Assembly (NCBI RefSeq): GCF_007970185.1
Contig: NZ_CP042431.1
Location: 496,001 to 560,000, forward strand
Origin: Pseudobacter ginsenosidimutans
GTDB taxonomy: Bacteria > Bacteroidota > Bacteroidia > Chitinophagales > Chitinophagaceae
Direction of reading: 5' to 3'
DNA length: 64,000 bases
Shown: positions 49,723-58,696 of the stretch, piece after piece
Layout: the number at the start of each line of letters is the position of its first letter
Position numbering within the stretch: the stretch's first letter is position 1
The notes under the pieces: generated by a model
What the model was told of the DNA's origin: nothing
Seen by the model: the letters and a program-made list of their open reading frames with translations, nothing else
The model's database searches: none
Position numbers and translations under genes: made by a program

Positions 49723-49758
49723 AAAAAATGGGCGCTCCTTGCTGAGCGCCCATTTTTT
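49723..49758. terminator. Bidirectional terminator between the SGNH gene and susD
   Basis: Perfect 15-bp stem AAAAAATGGGCGCTC/GAGCGCCCATTTTTT with a 6-nt loop. It gives a T-run on both strands between two converging genes. Confidence 0.92.
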
Positions 49759-49778
49759 TTATGTGGATGTAATCCTAA

Positions 49779-51236
49779 TTATTGACCATATCCATCGTTC
49801 TGAGGCAGGATAGCAGGGTTGGCTTCGATCTCAGTTCTTGGGATCGGCCATGCCCATCTGTAAGAGGTAGCAGGCAGATCGCAGGTAGAGCAGGTGCCAG
49901 CCCTGTTCACATTGCGCTCTGTTACACCTTTCCTTTTCAGGTCAAAGAAGCGGTGGCCTTCAGCTACCAGCTCTTTACGACGCTCCAGTTCAATGGCATT
50001 CAGCAGCGCCTGACCGCTCAGATTCTCATTAGTATAGCCATAGATCCTTGCAGCACGAAGCGTGTTGAGATCATCCATGGCAGCAGCTTCATCAGGAGCA
50101 GTTGCTTTCGCATATGCTTCAGCGCGGATCAGGTACATTTCACCTACACGCAACGCTTTGAAGTTTACAACACCATCAGGCTTGGTCATTGATGCAGACT
50201 TTGCGAGATATTTAGACAAAACAACGCGGTCATCTCCGTCATTGTTCGGAATCACGGCAAAATAAGCGGGAACACGCACATCGTTGTTCAGATCATATTC
50301 ATTGATCAGGTCAGAATTAGGTGCATACTGGCTACGGTTAACATCAGGTGCGTAAACGTTACCGCCCGGTGTTCCCTGGCCTGCTGTGAAAGTTACTGAC
50401 CAGAGCACTTCATCAAACACAGCATCCTGCCAGATCAGATCGAACCTGGCTTTGTCAACCAGGTCAACATTATCGATCACCTCTGTAGAAAACTCGATGG
50501 CTTTGTCCATATCTCCTTTATAGAGATACATTCTCGCCAGGATTGCATCAACAGCCAATTCATCGATGTAAGCGGGAGAACCACCAGTATTGATATCATC
50601 ATCCATATTCTGCATGAGGCCTTTCGCATCCAGCAGATCCTTTTCAATCTTTGTGTAGGTTTGTGCTACAGTGCCACGTCCTGGCTTTTGCTCATAATCG
50701 TATTTTTCCAAATAAGGAATGCCGGGAGCATTGGCATTTTTGTAATCATTCACCCAATAGCGAAGGATATCGAAATGGACCAGGGCTCTGATAGCAAGCG
50801 CCTGAGCTTTGATACGGTTTACTCTTCCTTCATCTTCGCCGGCGAAATTGTCAATATTGGTCAACGTGAGGTTAGCCTGGCTGATGATGCGGTAAGCTGC
50901 AGTCCAGGCATTCAGTACCTGAGTTTCAGCAGAAGTATACAACCACCTGGAGAACACTAGCTCATTACCGAGGTTTTCATCATCAAAGCTCAGCAGATCA
51001 TCTGCCAGCATATCCGGTAATGCAACAAATGCATTTGCGGCACCATCAGTTGAGCCATAATAACTGGTGCTTCTGAAAAGGCTGTAGGTACCGCGAAGGG
51101 AGAACTCGTAATCGTCAAGGTTTTTGAATCGTTCATTGGCATTGAGATCGCTCTCCGGGTTTACATCGATTACCTTGTTGCAGGCACTCAGTGAACCGAT
51201 GACGGTCAATGCTATGATAAATTTCTTTATTAACAT
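49779..51236 (-). CDS. SusD/RagB family outer-membrane lipoprotein, copy 2
   Basis: 485 residues. The signal MLIKKFIIALTVIGSLSAC has a lipobox. SusD N-terminal NKVIDVNPESDLNANERFKN, helical middle with IKAQALAIRALVHFDILRYW, ligand-region and the usual end ELERRKELVAEGHRFFDLKR, then WPIPRTEIEANPAI. It pairs with the SusC gene 17 bp upstream. It is only weakly similar to copy 1 and belongs to the more common polysaccharide-type SusD form. The substrate is unknown. Confidence 0.94.
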   Translation of the reverse strand: MLIKKFIIALTVIGSLSACNKVIDVNPESDLNANERFKNLDDYEFSLRGTYSLFRSTSYYGSTDGAANAFVALPDMLADDLLSFDDENLGNELVFSRWLYTSAETQVLNAWTAAYRIISQANLTLTNIDNFAGEDEGRVNRIKAQALAIRALVHFDILRYWVNDYKNANAPGIPYLEKYDYEQKPGRGTVAQTYTKIEKDLLDAKGLMQNMDDDINTGGSPAYIDELAVDAILARMYLYKGDMDKAIEFSTEVIDNVDLVDKARFDLIWQDAVFDEVLWSVTFTAGQGTPGGNVYAPDVNRSQYAPNSDLINEYDLNNDVRVPAYFAVIPNNDGDDRVVLSKYLAKSASMTKPDGVVNFKALRVGEMYLIRAEAYAKATAPDEAAAMDDLNTLRAARIYGYTNENLSGQALLNAIELERRKELVAEGHRFFDLKRKGVTERNVNRAGTCSTCDLPATSYRWAWPIPRTEIEANPAILPQNDGYGQ

Positions 51237-51253
51237 GTCAATTCATTTAATAG

Positions 51254-54217
51254 TTAGAAACCAAGGTTGAGGCCAAAGGTGATTGTTTTCAACTGAGGAT
51301 ACTGTCCACCCAGCAGCATGCCGTTGGGAACCTCAGGATCATAGCCCAGCACATTGTGCCAAACATACAGGTTCTGGCCTTGTGCAAAAACACGGATATT
51401 TCTAACCCCTTTGAGTTTCCCTATAACCGTTTTGGGCAGTGAGTAGCTCAGCATCACGTTTTGCAATCTCAGGAAATCACCTTTTTCAGCATACCTGTTT
51501 GTTTCCGGCTGATAGGAATTGAATGGAGAAGGCACATCAGTGATGTCTCCCGGTTTCTGCCATTCCTTCAACATAGAAGCAGCGAGGTTAGAAAACCAGT
51601 AACCTGGATTCTCTACGTTGGTCCTGTCATTATTGAAAATATAATGACCATAAGCATAGCTGAATTGAACATTCAGCTCAAGGCCTTTATAATTCATGGT
51701 AGTACCAAAGCCACCAAAGTTGGGCGGATCTACGGTTCCTACAATAACGCGGTTTGCCTCATCAAAGTCGGTGGTCGTTTTACCATCGGCTTTCAGGTAC
51801 AGGGCATCTCCTGTTTCAGGATCAACACCTGCATAGCGCACCAGGTACAGAGAGTTGATGGATTCGCCAACTTTGTTGATGAATACACCGCTCACCTGTT
51901 CATCCAATCCAGCCTGATCTGTCAGCTTGTTTTTGTTATGAGTGTAGTTCACATTCAGAGACAGATTGAAGTCTTTCGTGCGAACAACAGCTCCTTCCAA
52001 AGCGATCTCAATACCGGAGTTGCGCAGGCTACCCAGGTTATTGATTACTTCCAGCCAACCTGAAGTACGTGACAATTGTCTTGGCAGGAACAGGTCCTTG
52101 GTTTGGTTATTATAATACTCGATGCTACCATTTACACGGTTATTGAACAATGCAAACTCCACACCTGTATTGAACATCACTTTCCTCTCCCAGGTGAGTG
52201 GGCGTTGCAGGTTAGTGAGAACCAGGCCGGGTTCACCATTATACACTGCAGCGCTGAGCAAAGGCAATGTGGCAAAATCGCCTACACCCTGGCTACCTAC
52301 AGCACCGTAGCTGGCTTTAAGTTTCAACATAGACAACCAGTTCTCAGTACCGGCCATGAACTCCTCATCAGACACGATCCAGCTTGCGCCCACATGTCCG
52401 AAGGTAGACCAGCGATTGTCGCGGCTAAGTCGGGAAGAACCATCACGTCTTACACCAGCGTTAAGGAAGTACCTGTTCTTGTAGCCATACACTCCATCGA
52501 AGAAGTAAGACAGCAATCCATTTTCGGTAACGCTTCCTCTTACAGTAGGAATGTATCCGTTATCAGCTGTACCAGGCGTGATGCCTGATTCATTCTTGAA
52601 AGGCCCGATCATACCATAACCGGTAAACCCGAATGACTCCTGTTTTGCTTTCACGATCTCATTGAACAAAGACAGGCTCAGGTCATGATCCCCGAAACTT
52701 GTTGTATAGTTCAAAGAAGTAGTTCCTGTATAACGAACGAATTTGGTATATCCCCTGCGCAGAGAGCCACGGCTACCGATAGCCTGGATACCCTGATCGG
52801 TTGTACGGTCGAGATAACGCAGGTCTTCATCCTGTGTAAAATCAGCACCCCATTGGGTTCTTACTTTTAAGCCCTTGACCCAGGGAAGCGCGTATTCGAT
52901 ATAGGCGCTACCGATACCTTTGAGCTGATCTCCATTATAGGTGTTCTCAAATTGCTCCTGCAGCGGATTCGGTTGACCGCCATACCCGTCATACCTGTAT
53001 GTTCCATCAGGATTATACAAAGTAATGTATGGGTTGAACCAACGGATAGCGTTCAAAGGCTGTCCGATATATACATCATTTTCCAGTGTATTGGTAAGAC
53101 GTGAGTAACCGAAGCTGGCATTCAGGCCGATCTTCCAGTTACCAAAAGTATTATCGATATTGGCGCGACCAGTGTAGCGTTTCAGACCGGTATTGCGCAC
53201 AATACCCTGCTGATCGAAAATTGAACCAGACAGGAAGAACTTCGTTTTATCATTACCCCCTGAAGCACTTACCATGTGTTGCTGGGTAGTTCCTTTGCGG
53301 AACATCTTGTCGGCAATGCCGTTGTCGATCTTCGCCAGGCTGTCCATTTCGTCTGGTGTCCAACCAAAAGGATTACTGCCATCCCAGGAAGGATCATTGG
53401 GATCATACAAAGGACGGGAGTGTTTCTCATAATCCACTTTTTCTCTTGAAGTCATCAACCTCAATTTGTTCTTGGGCAATTCGGAAAAACCGAACTGGCC
53501 ATCATAATTCACTTTCGTCAGGCCTGAGCTACCGCGTTTGGTAGTGATTACGATTACACCATTCGCACCGCGTGAACCATAGATAGCGGTAGACGATGCA
53601 TCTTTCAGGATGTTGTAGCTTTCGATATCGCCGGGGTTGATGGTGGCAAAATCTGCCGCACTAACCTGGATACCATCGATAATGTACAGGGGTGAGTTAC
53701 TTCCGCTGATAGAACCTTTACCACGGATAGTGATCTCTGCAGCAGATCCTGGCTGACCAGACGAAGAAAGCGCCATCAAACCGGGCACTTTACCCTGCAG
53801 CGCCCTGTCGAATGAACCTACAGGCTGCAGTTTAAGTTCATCACCCGCCACCCGGATAGATGAACCGGCGGACTGACGTTTATTTTGAGTGGTGTAACCG
53901 GTGATCACCACTTCAGATAATGAACTGCTGCCAACTACCAGTTGAACGTTCACTATCCCACTACCAATTGCAGCTTCCTGCGTCTGAAATCCAACACTAC
54001 TGAATACAAGTGTGGTTGCATTTCCCGGAACCGTTAACTTAAACGATCCATCAGGTTCCGTTACTGTGGATGTTGATGTTCCTTTCACTGTAACAGTCAC
54101 ACCCGGTATTGGAGCGCCGTCCCGCTGGTCGGTTACGGACCCCGTCACTTGTTTTGACTGAGAGAAAGAGTACAATGCCATGAGCATTGCCATCAGAACT
54201 AATAATGGTCTTCTCAT
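51254..54217 (-). CDS. SusC/RagA family TonB-dependent transporter without STN domain
   Basis: 987 residues. Signal MRRPLLVLMAMLMALYSFSQ, CarboxypepD_reg-like domain (VTGSVTDQRDGAPIPGVTVT), TonB plug (SPLYIIDGIQVSAADFATIN, then YNILKDASSTAIYGSRGANG), and a beta-barrel ending in TITFGLNLGF. Unlike copy 1 there is no STN domain and no FecR/sigma gene nearby, so its control must differ. The hybrid kinase gene lies 197 bp upstream in the same direction. It imports an unknown ligand with SusD. Confidence 0.94.
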   Translation of the reverse strand: MRRPLLVLMAMLMALYSFSQSKQVTGSVTDQRDGAPIPGVTVTVKGTSTSTVTEPDGSFKLTVPGNATTLVFSSVGFQTQEAAIGSGIVNVQLVVGSSSLSEVVITGYTTQNKRQSAGSSIRVAGDELKLQPVGSFDRALQGKVPGLMALSSSGQPGSAAEITIRGKGSISGSNSPLYIIDGIQVSAADFATINPGDIESYNILKDASSTAIYGSRGANGVIVITTKRGSSGLTKVNYDGQFGFSELPKNKLRLMTSREKVDYEKHSRPLYDPNDPSWDGSNPFGWTPDEMDSLAKIDNGIADKMFRKGTTQQHMVSASGGNDKTKFFLSGSIFDQQGIVRNTGLKRYTGRANIDNTFGNWKIGLNASFGYSRLTNTLENDVYIGQPLNAIRWFNPYITLYNPDGTYRYDGYGGQPNPLQEQFENTYNGDQLKGIGSAYIEYALPWVKGLKVRTQWGADFTQDEDLRYLDRTTDQGIQAIGSRGSLRRGYTKFVRYTGTTSLNYTTSFGDHDLSLSLFNEIVKAKQESFGFTGYGMIGPFKNESGITPGTADNGYIPTVRGSVTENGLLSYFFDGVYGYKNRYFLNAGVRRDGSSRLSRDNRWSTFGHVGASWIVSDEEFMAGTENWLSMLKLKASYGAVGSQGVGDFATLPLLSAAVYNGEPGLVLTNLQRPLTWERKVMFNTGVEFALFNNRVNGSIEYYNNQTKDLFLPRQLSRTSGWLEVINNLGSLRNSGIEIALEGAVVRTKDFNLSLNVNYTHNKNKLTDQAGLDEQVSGVFINKVGESINSLYLVRYAGVDPETGDALYLKADGKTTTDFDEANRVIVGTVDPPNFGGFGTTMNYKGLELNVQFSYAYGHYIFNNDRTNVENPGYWFSNLAASMLKEWQKPGDITDVPSPFNSYQPETNRYAEKGDFLRLQNVMLSYSLPKTVIGKLKGVRNIRVFAQGQNLYVWHNVLGYDPEVPNGMLLGGQYPQLKTITFGLNLGF

Positions 54218-54413
54218 AAGTTGTTTTTTTGAAAGAACTCAATAGTTAAAATCTTTAGGGGATACAGTCGGGTATCTTATCATGTGACCACAATACAAAC
54301 AGTAATGCTGCATCGTTCGTGTAATGACAATCATTTTGTAGAAAAAATGACCACTTACCACAGTACTGCTGTATGCCCTTATTTAGTTTAATGAATTGTT
54401 CAGGGGGTGAACC

Positions 54414-56549
54414 TTATGCACGTAAAGGGGCGACAAGATAAGTAATTTTTGAATGCAGTTCTCCGGGACGGAAGGGCTTATGAATAAAATCAGTGAATCC
54501 TTTCTGGATAAGATCATGCTGCATATTATCATAAACAGCAGCAGTAAACGCTAATACCGGGATGGTCCCATTGAGCTTTCGGATCTCTTTCAATGCAGTT
54601 GCGCCATCCATTTCAGGCATTTCGAGATCGATCAGGAGAAGATCATAGTTCTCGCGTTTGAACTGCTCCACCGCCTCCCGGCCATTGGTAGCTTCGCCCA
54701 CGGCAATGCCCCATTTGGTGAGAAATCTTTTGGCAATAGATAAGTTCACGGGATTGTCTTCAGCAATCAGCACGCGTACTCCCTGCAACTGCTGCAACTG
54801 GCCGGCATTCTCTTCATGGATATACCTCGGCTTGTTCTCGTTCACTTTCAATTCTACAGTAAAGTGGAAGGCGCTTCCTTTTCCCTCCTCACTTTCCAGC
54901 AACAAATCACTGTTGAATCGGTTGAGGATCTTTTTAGTAATGGCCAGACCAAGACCAGTGCCTCCATATTTGCGGGTAGTATTCACATCCGCCTGTGTGA
55001 AGCTCTCGAAAATTTCGCGGTGCTTGTTGCGGGGAATACCGATTCCGGTATCCATCACAATGAACTGAACTGTTACCTGAGAACTGGAAGAGAACAACTG
55101 ACGTACCGCCAGCGTGATCTTACCTTTATGTGTGAACTTGATAGCATTGGACAATAGATTGCTCAGAACCTGGTTGAGCCTTGTTTCATCGGTGATCAGT
55201 TCCGTATCCAGTCTTTCATCGATATCCGTTTTCAGTTCCAGCCCACGGGTATCGGCCTGGGAACTGAATTGTGAAGCGATCTTCTCGATGAACTCTTTCA
55301 TGTTAACCGGTACAGAAGATAGTTCCAGCTTACCCGCCTCCAACTTATGATAATCCAGGATATCATTCACCAGTAACATCATATGACGGGAAGAGAACTG
55401 AAGGATATCAAGATGCGGACGCTGACCCGGCAAATATTCTTCCTGAAGCAGCAGATTGGACGCCCCAATGATACCATTCAGCGGCGTACGCAACTCATGA
55501 CTCATATTAGACAGGAATCGGCTCTTGGTCTTGGCAGCCACTTCCGCAGTTTCTTTCGCCTTCATCAATTCGAACTCCGTCATCTTCACCTGCGACACAT
55601 CCAGTATACTTATCTTGGTATAACGGGTATCTTTATATGAAAAAGGAACAACACTCACATAGCCGTGGAATGTGCGGCCATTCTTGGTGGAAAAAGCCAG
55701 TTCGCCCTGCCAGTTGCGCGCCCCGGTTGCCACTACTTCCTCGATGGATTCGAATTGTCTGATATGATCTTCCTCGAACCATTTTTCGATACTGGTCCCT
55801 TCGATCTCCCGCTTCTCATCCACTTCAAACAATTCGATCGCGCGCTGATTACAGCTCGCAATGATATTGGTCTGGGTAAAAATGATGAACACTCCGTCCA
55901 GCGAAGTATTGAAGATGGTATCCCCGAATTTCTTTTCCTCCATGATGGCACCTTCATTCTCGCGGTTCACCCGCAGGATAGCATAGGAGAATACAATAGT
56001 GGCGCAAAGACTGATCACCAGGTTGCTCGTATACAAACGCAGATAGAGCGCTTCGTTGATGATTTGAATATCGTTCATGAAGGGACAAACCTTCAGACAA
56101 ACCAGTGATGAAATTATCGTGATAGCATATACAGTCAGCAGTTCCCGGGCATTCCGCCGCATGTTCACCACAAAGGTCAACGCCAGGAAATAAGGGAAAT
56201 ACATGAGGTACTCACCTGCTTTTAGTCCTTCTATATAACTGATCACGATCAGGTAGAGATTCACATTCACGATGGCAATAATACGCCCCGTCTCCAGTTT
56301 CCGCCTGGAACCGAAATAGAATGCCACCAGGAAAAAATAAGCGGCTGTGATATTGATCAGTGCACTGATGTAGAGTTTATGGTAGAAATAAGACAGAACA
56401 GAAAAAAAATTCACCAGTAATGCAAGGAAAATGAACTGGTTGAATCGGATGATCTTCTTCCGGTGATCTTTGCTCAGCCCTTCGTGTAACCCAGAATACA
56501 CAATATCGCGGTAAATTGACCACCCGAGATATAATAATTTCTGCTTCAT
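54414..56549 (-). CDS. Membrane hybrid histidine kinase with PAS and receiver domain
   Basis: 711 residues. About six membrane segments lie between 35 and 192, with no large periplasmic domain. A PAS domain covers about 205-320 (GDTIFNTSLDGVFIIFTQTN). The HisKA domain has H351 in MSHELRTPLNG. The ATPase domain has VLSNLLSNAIKFTHKGKI, MDTGIGIPR and YGGTGLGLAI. The receiver domain has D641 in LLIDLEMPEMDG. It lacks its own HPt domain, and a separate HPt gene lies next to it in the other direction. The usual phosphate path would be H351, D641, HPt H67, then the LytTR regulator. Confidence 0.93.
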   Translation of the reverse strand: MKQKLLYLGWSIYRDIVYSGLHEGLSKDHRKKIIRFNQFIFLALLVNFFSVLSYFYHKLYISALINITAAYFFLVAFYFGSRRKLETGRIIAIVNVNLYLIVISYIEGLKAGEYLMYFPYFLALTFVVNMRRNARELLTVYAITIISSLVCLKVCPFMNDIQIINEALYLRLYTSNLVISLCATIVFSYAILRVNRENEGAIMEEKKFGDTIFNTSLDGVFIIFTQTNIIASCNQRAIELFEVDEKREIEGTSIEKWFEEDHIRQFESIEEVVATGARNWQGELAFSTKNGRTFHGYVSVVPFSYKDTRYTKISILDVSQVKMTEFELMKAKETAEVAAKTKSRFLSNMSHELRTPLNGIIGASNLLLQEEYLPGQRPHLDILQFSSRHMMLLVNDILDYHKLEAGKLELSSVPVNMKEFIEKIASQFSSQADTRGLELKTDIDERLDTELITDETRLNQVLSNLLSNAIKFTHKGKITLAVRQLFSSSSQVTVQFIVMDTGIGIPRNKHREIFESFTQADVNTTRKYGGTGLGLAITKKILNRFNSDLLLESEEGKGSAFHFTVELKVNENKPRYIHEENAGQLQQLQGVRVLIAEDNPVNLSIAKRFLTKWGIAVGEATNGREAVEQFKRENYDLLLIDLEMPEMDGATALKEIRKLNGTIPVLAFTAAVYDNMQHDLIQKGFTDFIHKPFRPGELHSKITYLVAPLRA

Positions 56550-56628
56550 AGAGTTATTGGAATAGGTACCGGAATGATTTTTTCTGGAATACCGAGGTAT
56601 AACGCAAAAATTCTAAATCTATTTTCTT

Positions 56629-57039
56629 ATGACCCAGCCCGGACCGTCCAAAAATTTCACTTTCAGCGAAAAAATAGATTCGGACTACCTTTTCAGCCTC
56701 TATGCTGATGATTATTCTTATATCGAAGAAGTGTATTCCATCACCCTCAGCCATTTTGATGATGACCTTGAAACGATCCGCCAGGCCTGGTCAACCGGTA
56801 ATCTTTCAGACCTCAAACGCGCCACACACAAGATAAAACCGGCAATGGGTTTTGCAGGCCTTACCGGCATTCAACAGCAATGCATGGAATTTGAAGAGCT
56901 TTGCCAGAAAGTTCAATCGATCCTCCCGTTGAAAGAAACTTATCATCAACTAATTACTACTTTAGCCAACAGTAAGGAGCTGATAGTTTCCGAATATGAA
57001 AGATTGAAAGCCTATAACGCAAACACCCTATGCCCCTAA
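56629..57039 (+). CDS. Stand-alone HPt phosphotransfer protein
   Basis: 136 residues. A four-helix HPt domain with phospho-H67 in LKRATHKIKPAMGFAGL; the following Lys and Gly fit the family. There is no signal peptide. It overlaps the next gene by 10 bp and is divergent from the hybrid kinase (79 bp between starts), so it is almost certainly the missing HPt step between that kinase and the LytTR regulator. Confidence 0.88.
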   Translation: MTQPGPSKNFTFSEKIDSDYLFSLYADDYSYIEEVYSITLSHFDDDLETIRQAWSTGNLSDLKRATHKIKPAMGFAGLTGIQQQCMEFEELCQKVQSILPLKETYHQLITTLANSKELIVSEYERLKAYNANTLCP

Positions 57040-57725
57040 GCTGTATTATTGTTGAAGATCTGCAGGTAGCTGCCGATTACCTGGGCCGCTGTTGTGAAAA
57101 GAGCGGTCTCGTAACGGTAAAAGCCCATTACACCAATGTGGCCGAAGCACTGGAATACCTGAACAAAAATGCCATCGACCTCCTTTTCCTGGACGTTGAA
57201 ATGCCCGGCGCTACAGGGTTTGAGCTACTGGACCAACTGGCTTATCATCCCAAAGTGATACTCACCACCTCCAAATCGGAATACGCATACAACGCTTTCG
57301 AATACAACGTAACGGATTTCCTGAAAAAGCCTTTCACCTACCAGCGATTCCTGGACGCAGTACATAAGCTGATCCATCAATCCAGCCAGGATACCCCGGC
57401 TCCATCAGGAAACAATGATCATATCTTCATCAAAAGCGAAGGCAAACTGGTAAGGCTGAAGAATGATGATATTTTATTCATGGAGAGTATGGGCGACTAT
57501 GTGAAGTTTGTGACCAACGATAAGAAATTCGTTACGCACAATACCATCAAACACCTGGAAGAGAAGATCAATAAGCAATGCTTTATCAAAGTGCATCGCT
57601 CCTATATCATCAATATCACCAAGATCGATGATATCCGGGAAAATGACCTTTTTATCAAAGGACATGAGATCCCCATCAGCAAGGCACACCGGGCGGAGAT
57701 CATCAAAAGGCTCAATATTATCTGA
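57030..57725 (+). CDS. LytTR-family response regulator (partner of the HPt protein)
   Basis: 231 residues. The receiver domain has VEDL near 8-11, phosphoacceptor D55 in LLFLDVEMPG, and K in FLKKPFTYQRF. The LytTR DNA-binding domain is at about 130-228 (IFIKSEGKLVRLKNDDILFM, FIKVHRSYIINITKIDDIRE). Its start lies inside the end of the HPt gene. LytTR regulators usually take phosphate from LytS-type kinases; an HPt partner is unusual. Confidence 0.93.
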   Translation: MPLSCIIVEDLQVAADYLGRCCEKSGLVTVKAHYTNVAEALEYLNKNAIDLLFLDVEMPGATGFELLDQLAYHPKVILTTSKSEYAYNAFEYNVTDFLKKPFTYQRFLDAVHKLIHQSSQDTPAPSGNNDHIFIKSEGKLVRLKNDDILFMESMGDYVKFVTNDKKFVTHNTIKHLEEKINKQCFIKVHRSYIINITKIDDIRENDLFIKGHEIPISKAHRAEIIKRLNII

Positions 57726-57840
57726 ATATTACCGCTGGAGCAGACCATTCGTCGGGCAAAAAGGAGGTTCCAACGGCCATTTCCTCCCTGTGGACTAAAA
57801 GATTTTCTGTTTGACCATCCATTTTACATCTTTGTTGTGT

Positions 57841-58040
57841 CAAAGGATAGCAACAAAATCAAAGCTAACTAGCTCTTTATAAAGATATTATTTGTGACGG
57901 TTATCTCTAATACACCCTACCTCCAAAAGAGGACAATGAAGTCCGTACAGTATGAAAACTAATGAGTAAACAGATCGATACCCTTACTCATATAATATTG
58001 GGATTTCATTCAGGGGGCTGACCTTAGGTCTGCCCCCTTT
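57841..58040 (+). ncRNA. Candidate small transcript 1 downstream of the LytTR gene
   Basis: A CATCTTTG (57827-57834) with TTTT 20 bp upstream (57803-57806) resembles the local promoter type, and a strong terminator ends the unit at 58044. In between are hairpins (CCTC/GAGG near 57925; ATGAGTAA/TTACTCAT at about 57962-57990) and only very short frames (8 and 19 codons, the second starting at 57962). It may be a regulatory RNA or carry a tiny peptide. The ends are estimates. Confidence 0.4.
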
Positions 58041-58044
58041 TTTT
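58012..58044 (+). terminator. Terminator of candidate transcript 1
   Basis: AGGGGGC pairs with GCCCCCT, then an inner GACC/GGTC with 3-nt loop, followed by seven Ts. The T-run also provides the TTTT at the -33 place of the next promoter-like box (58062-58069). Confidence 0.88.
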
Positions 58045-58082
58045 ATATAAAAAACTTTCTGCATCTTTGTTTTACCGCAGCA

Positions 58083-58199
58083 ATGCAGTCGCCCGGTATC
58101 ACGAACCGGGTTGTTCGCGAAACCCGCAATCCAATTCCCACTGAAGAATATCAGATAGCATACATCTCCTCGGAGAAAAACCAACGCAATATCCATTGA
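58083..58199 (+). CDS. Candidate small ORF of 38 codons in transcript 2
   Basis: The ATG at 58083 opens a frame reading MQSPGITNRVVRETRNPI..., rich in Arg, Asn and Glu, with stop TGA at 58197-58199. It starts about 14 bp after a CATCTTTG promoter-like box (58062-58069), so the leader would be only a few bases. A terminator follows at 58298-58325. The same stretch can fold as RNA: CCCGGT/ACCGGG (58091-58110) competes with GGGTT/AACCC just after it. It may be a structured RNA rather than a gene for a peptide. I do not recognise the peptide. Confidence 0.3.
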   Translation: MQSPGITNRVVRETRNPIPTEEYQIAYISSEKNQRNIH

Positions 58200-58297
58200 A
58201 GGAATCGTTGATAATCCATTGTTCCGGGAAGGCCCGTTAAATCCAACCCTATTAGATTTTCTCAAGTTATAGTTTGATTACCCATGGTAAAGAATTC

Positions 58298-58325
58298 AAA
58301 GCCGCTGTCGTGAAGCGGCTTTTTT
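58298..58325 (+). terminator. Terminator of candidate transcript 2
   Basis: AAAGCCGCT/AGCGGCTTT, 9-bp stem with 7-nt loop, followed by TTTAATT. A good Rho-independent terminator with no annotated gene before it on this strand. Confidence 0.85.
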
Positions 58326-58333
58326 AATTGTAT

Positions 58334-58484
58334 AAATTTTTGGGGGTGGGTGTTTGAAGGCTGTGAAACAAACCGGCGCTTTTGAGGCTTTATTGGGATT
58401 TTGTAGGGAGGATGGGCTGTGGTATATCGATGAGCTTTGTAGCTTTTGTTTCGAAGGCCTTCAAACACCCACCCCCAAAAATTT
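58334..58484. repeat. Large perfect inverted repeat (28-bp arms, 95-bp spacer)
   Basis: The arm 58334-58361 (core GGGGGTGGGTGTTTGAAGGC) is the exact reverse complement of 58457-58484. After a 3-4-base interruption eight more pairs follow (58365-58372 with 58445-58452). The frames that cross it are a by-product of the symmetry. Nothing in the spacer looks like a gene. Confidence 0.85.
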
Positions 58485-58525
58485 CACAATCTCCCCGGAG
58501 GGGTTCGCCGTAATGGGGTACAGGT

Positions 58526-58626
58526 GCAGCAGTAGAAAGAAAAAGAGCCCGCAGCGATTTGTGTTGCGGGTGCAGCAGTAGAAGAAAGGAGCCCGCAGCG
58601 ATTTGTAGTGCGGGCGCAGCAGTAAG
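58526..58626. repeat. Tandem repeat: two units of 46 and 44 bp plus a third start
   Basis: Units 58526-58571 and 58572-58615 share GCAGCAGTAGAA...GAGCCCGCAGCGATTTGT. A third copy begins at 58616 (GCAGCAGTAAG) and then breaks off. Each unit contains a hairpin of GCCCGCA/TGCGGGC type (perfect in unit 2). Confidence 0.8.
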
Positions 58627-58638
58627 CATGAATAGCAA

Positions 58639-58675
58639 ATCACCCTGCTGAAACGATATGTCGCAGCAGGGTGAT
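58639..58675. terminator. Hairpin downstream of the immunity-like gene
   Basis: Perfect 12-bp stem ATCACCCTGCTG/CAGCAGGGTGAT with a 13-nt loop, 22 bp after the minus-strand stop at 58697. No clear T-run, so termination strength is uncertain. Confidence 0.5.
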
Positions 58676-58696
58676 GATTGTTTATATGATTTCTTG

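Noticed and set aside
58354-58581. Frames of 60-110 codons across the inverted repeat and tandem repeats (both strands)
   Set aside because: They follow the repeat symmetry, are dominated by Pro/Cys/Leu or Arg/Lys runs and overlap each other.
58526-58626. Possible CRISPR array
   Set aside because: Only two units, no spacers of different sequence between equal repeats, and no cas genes nearby.
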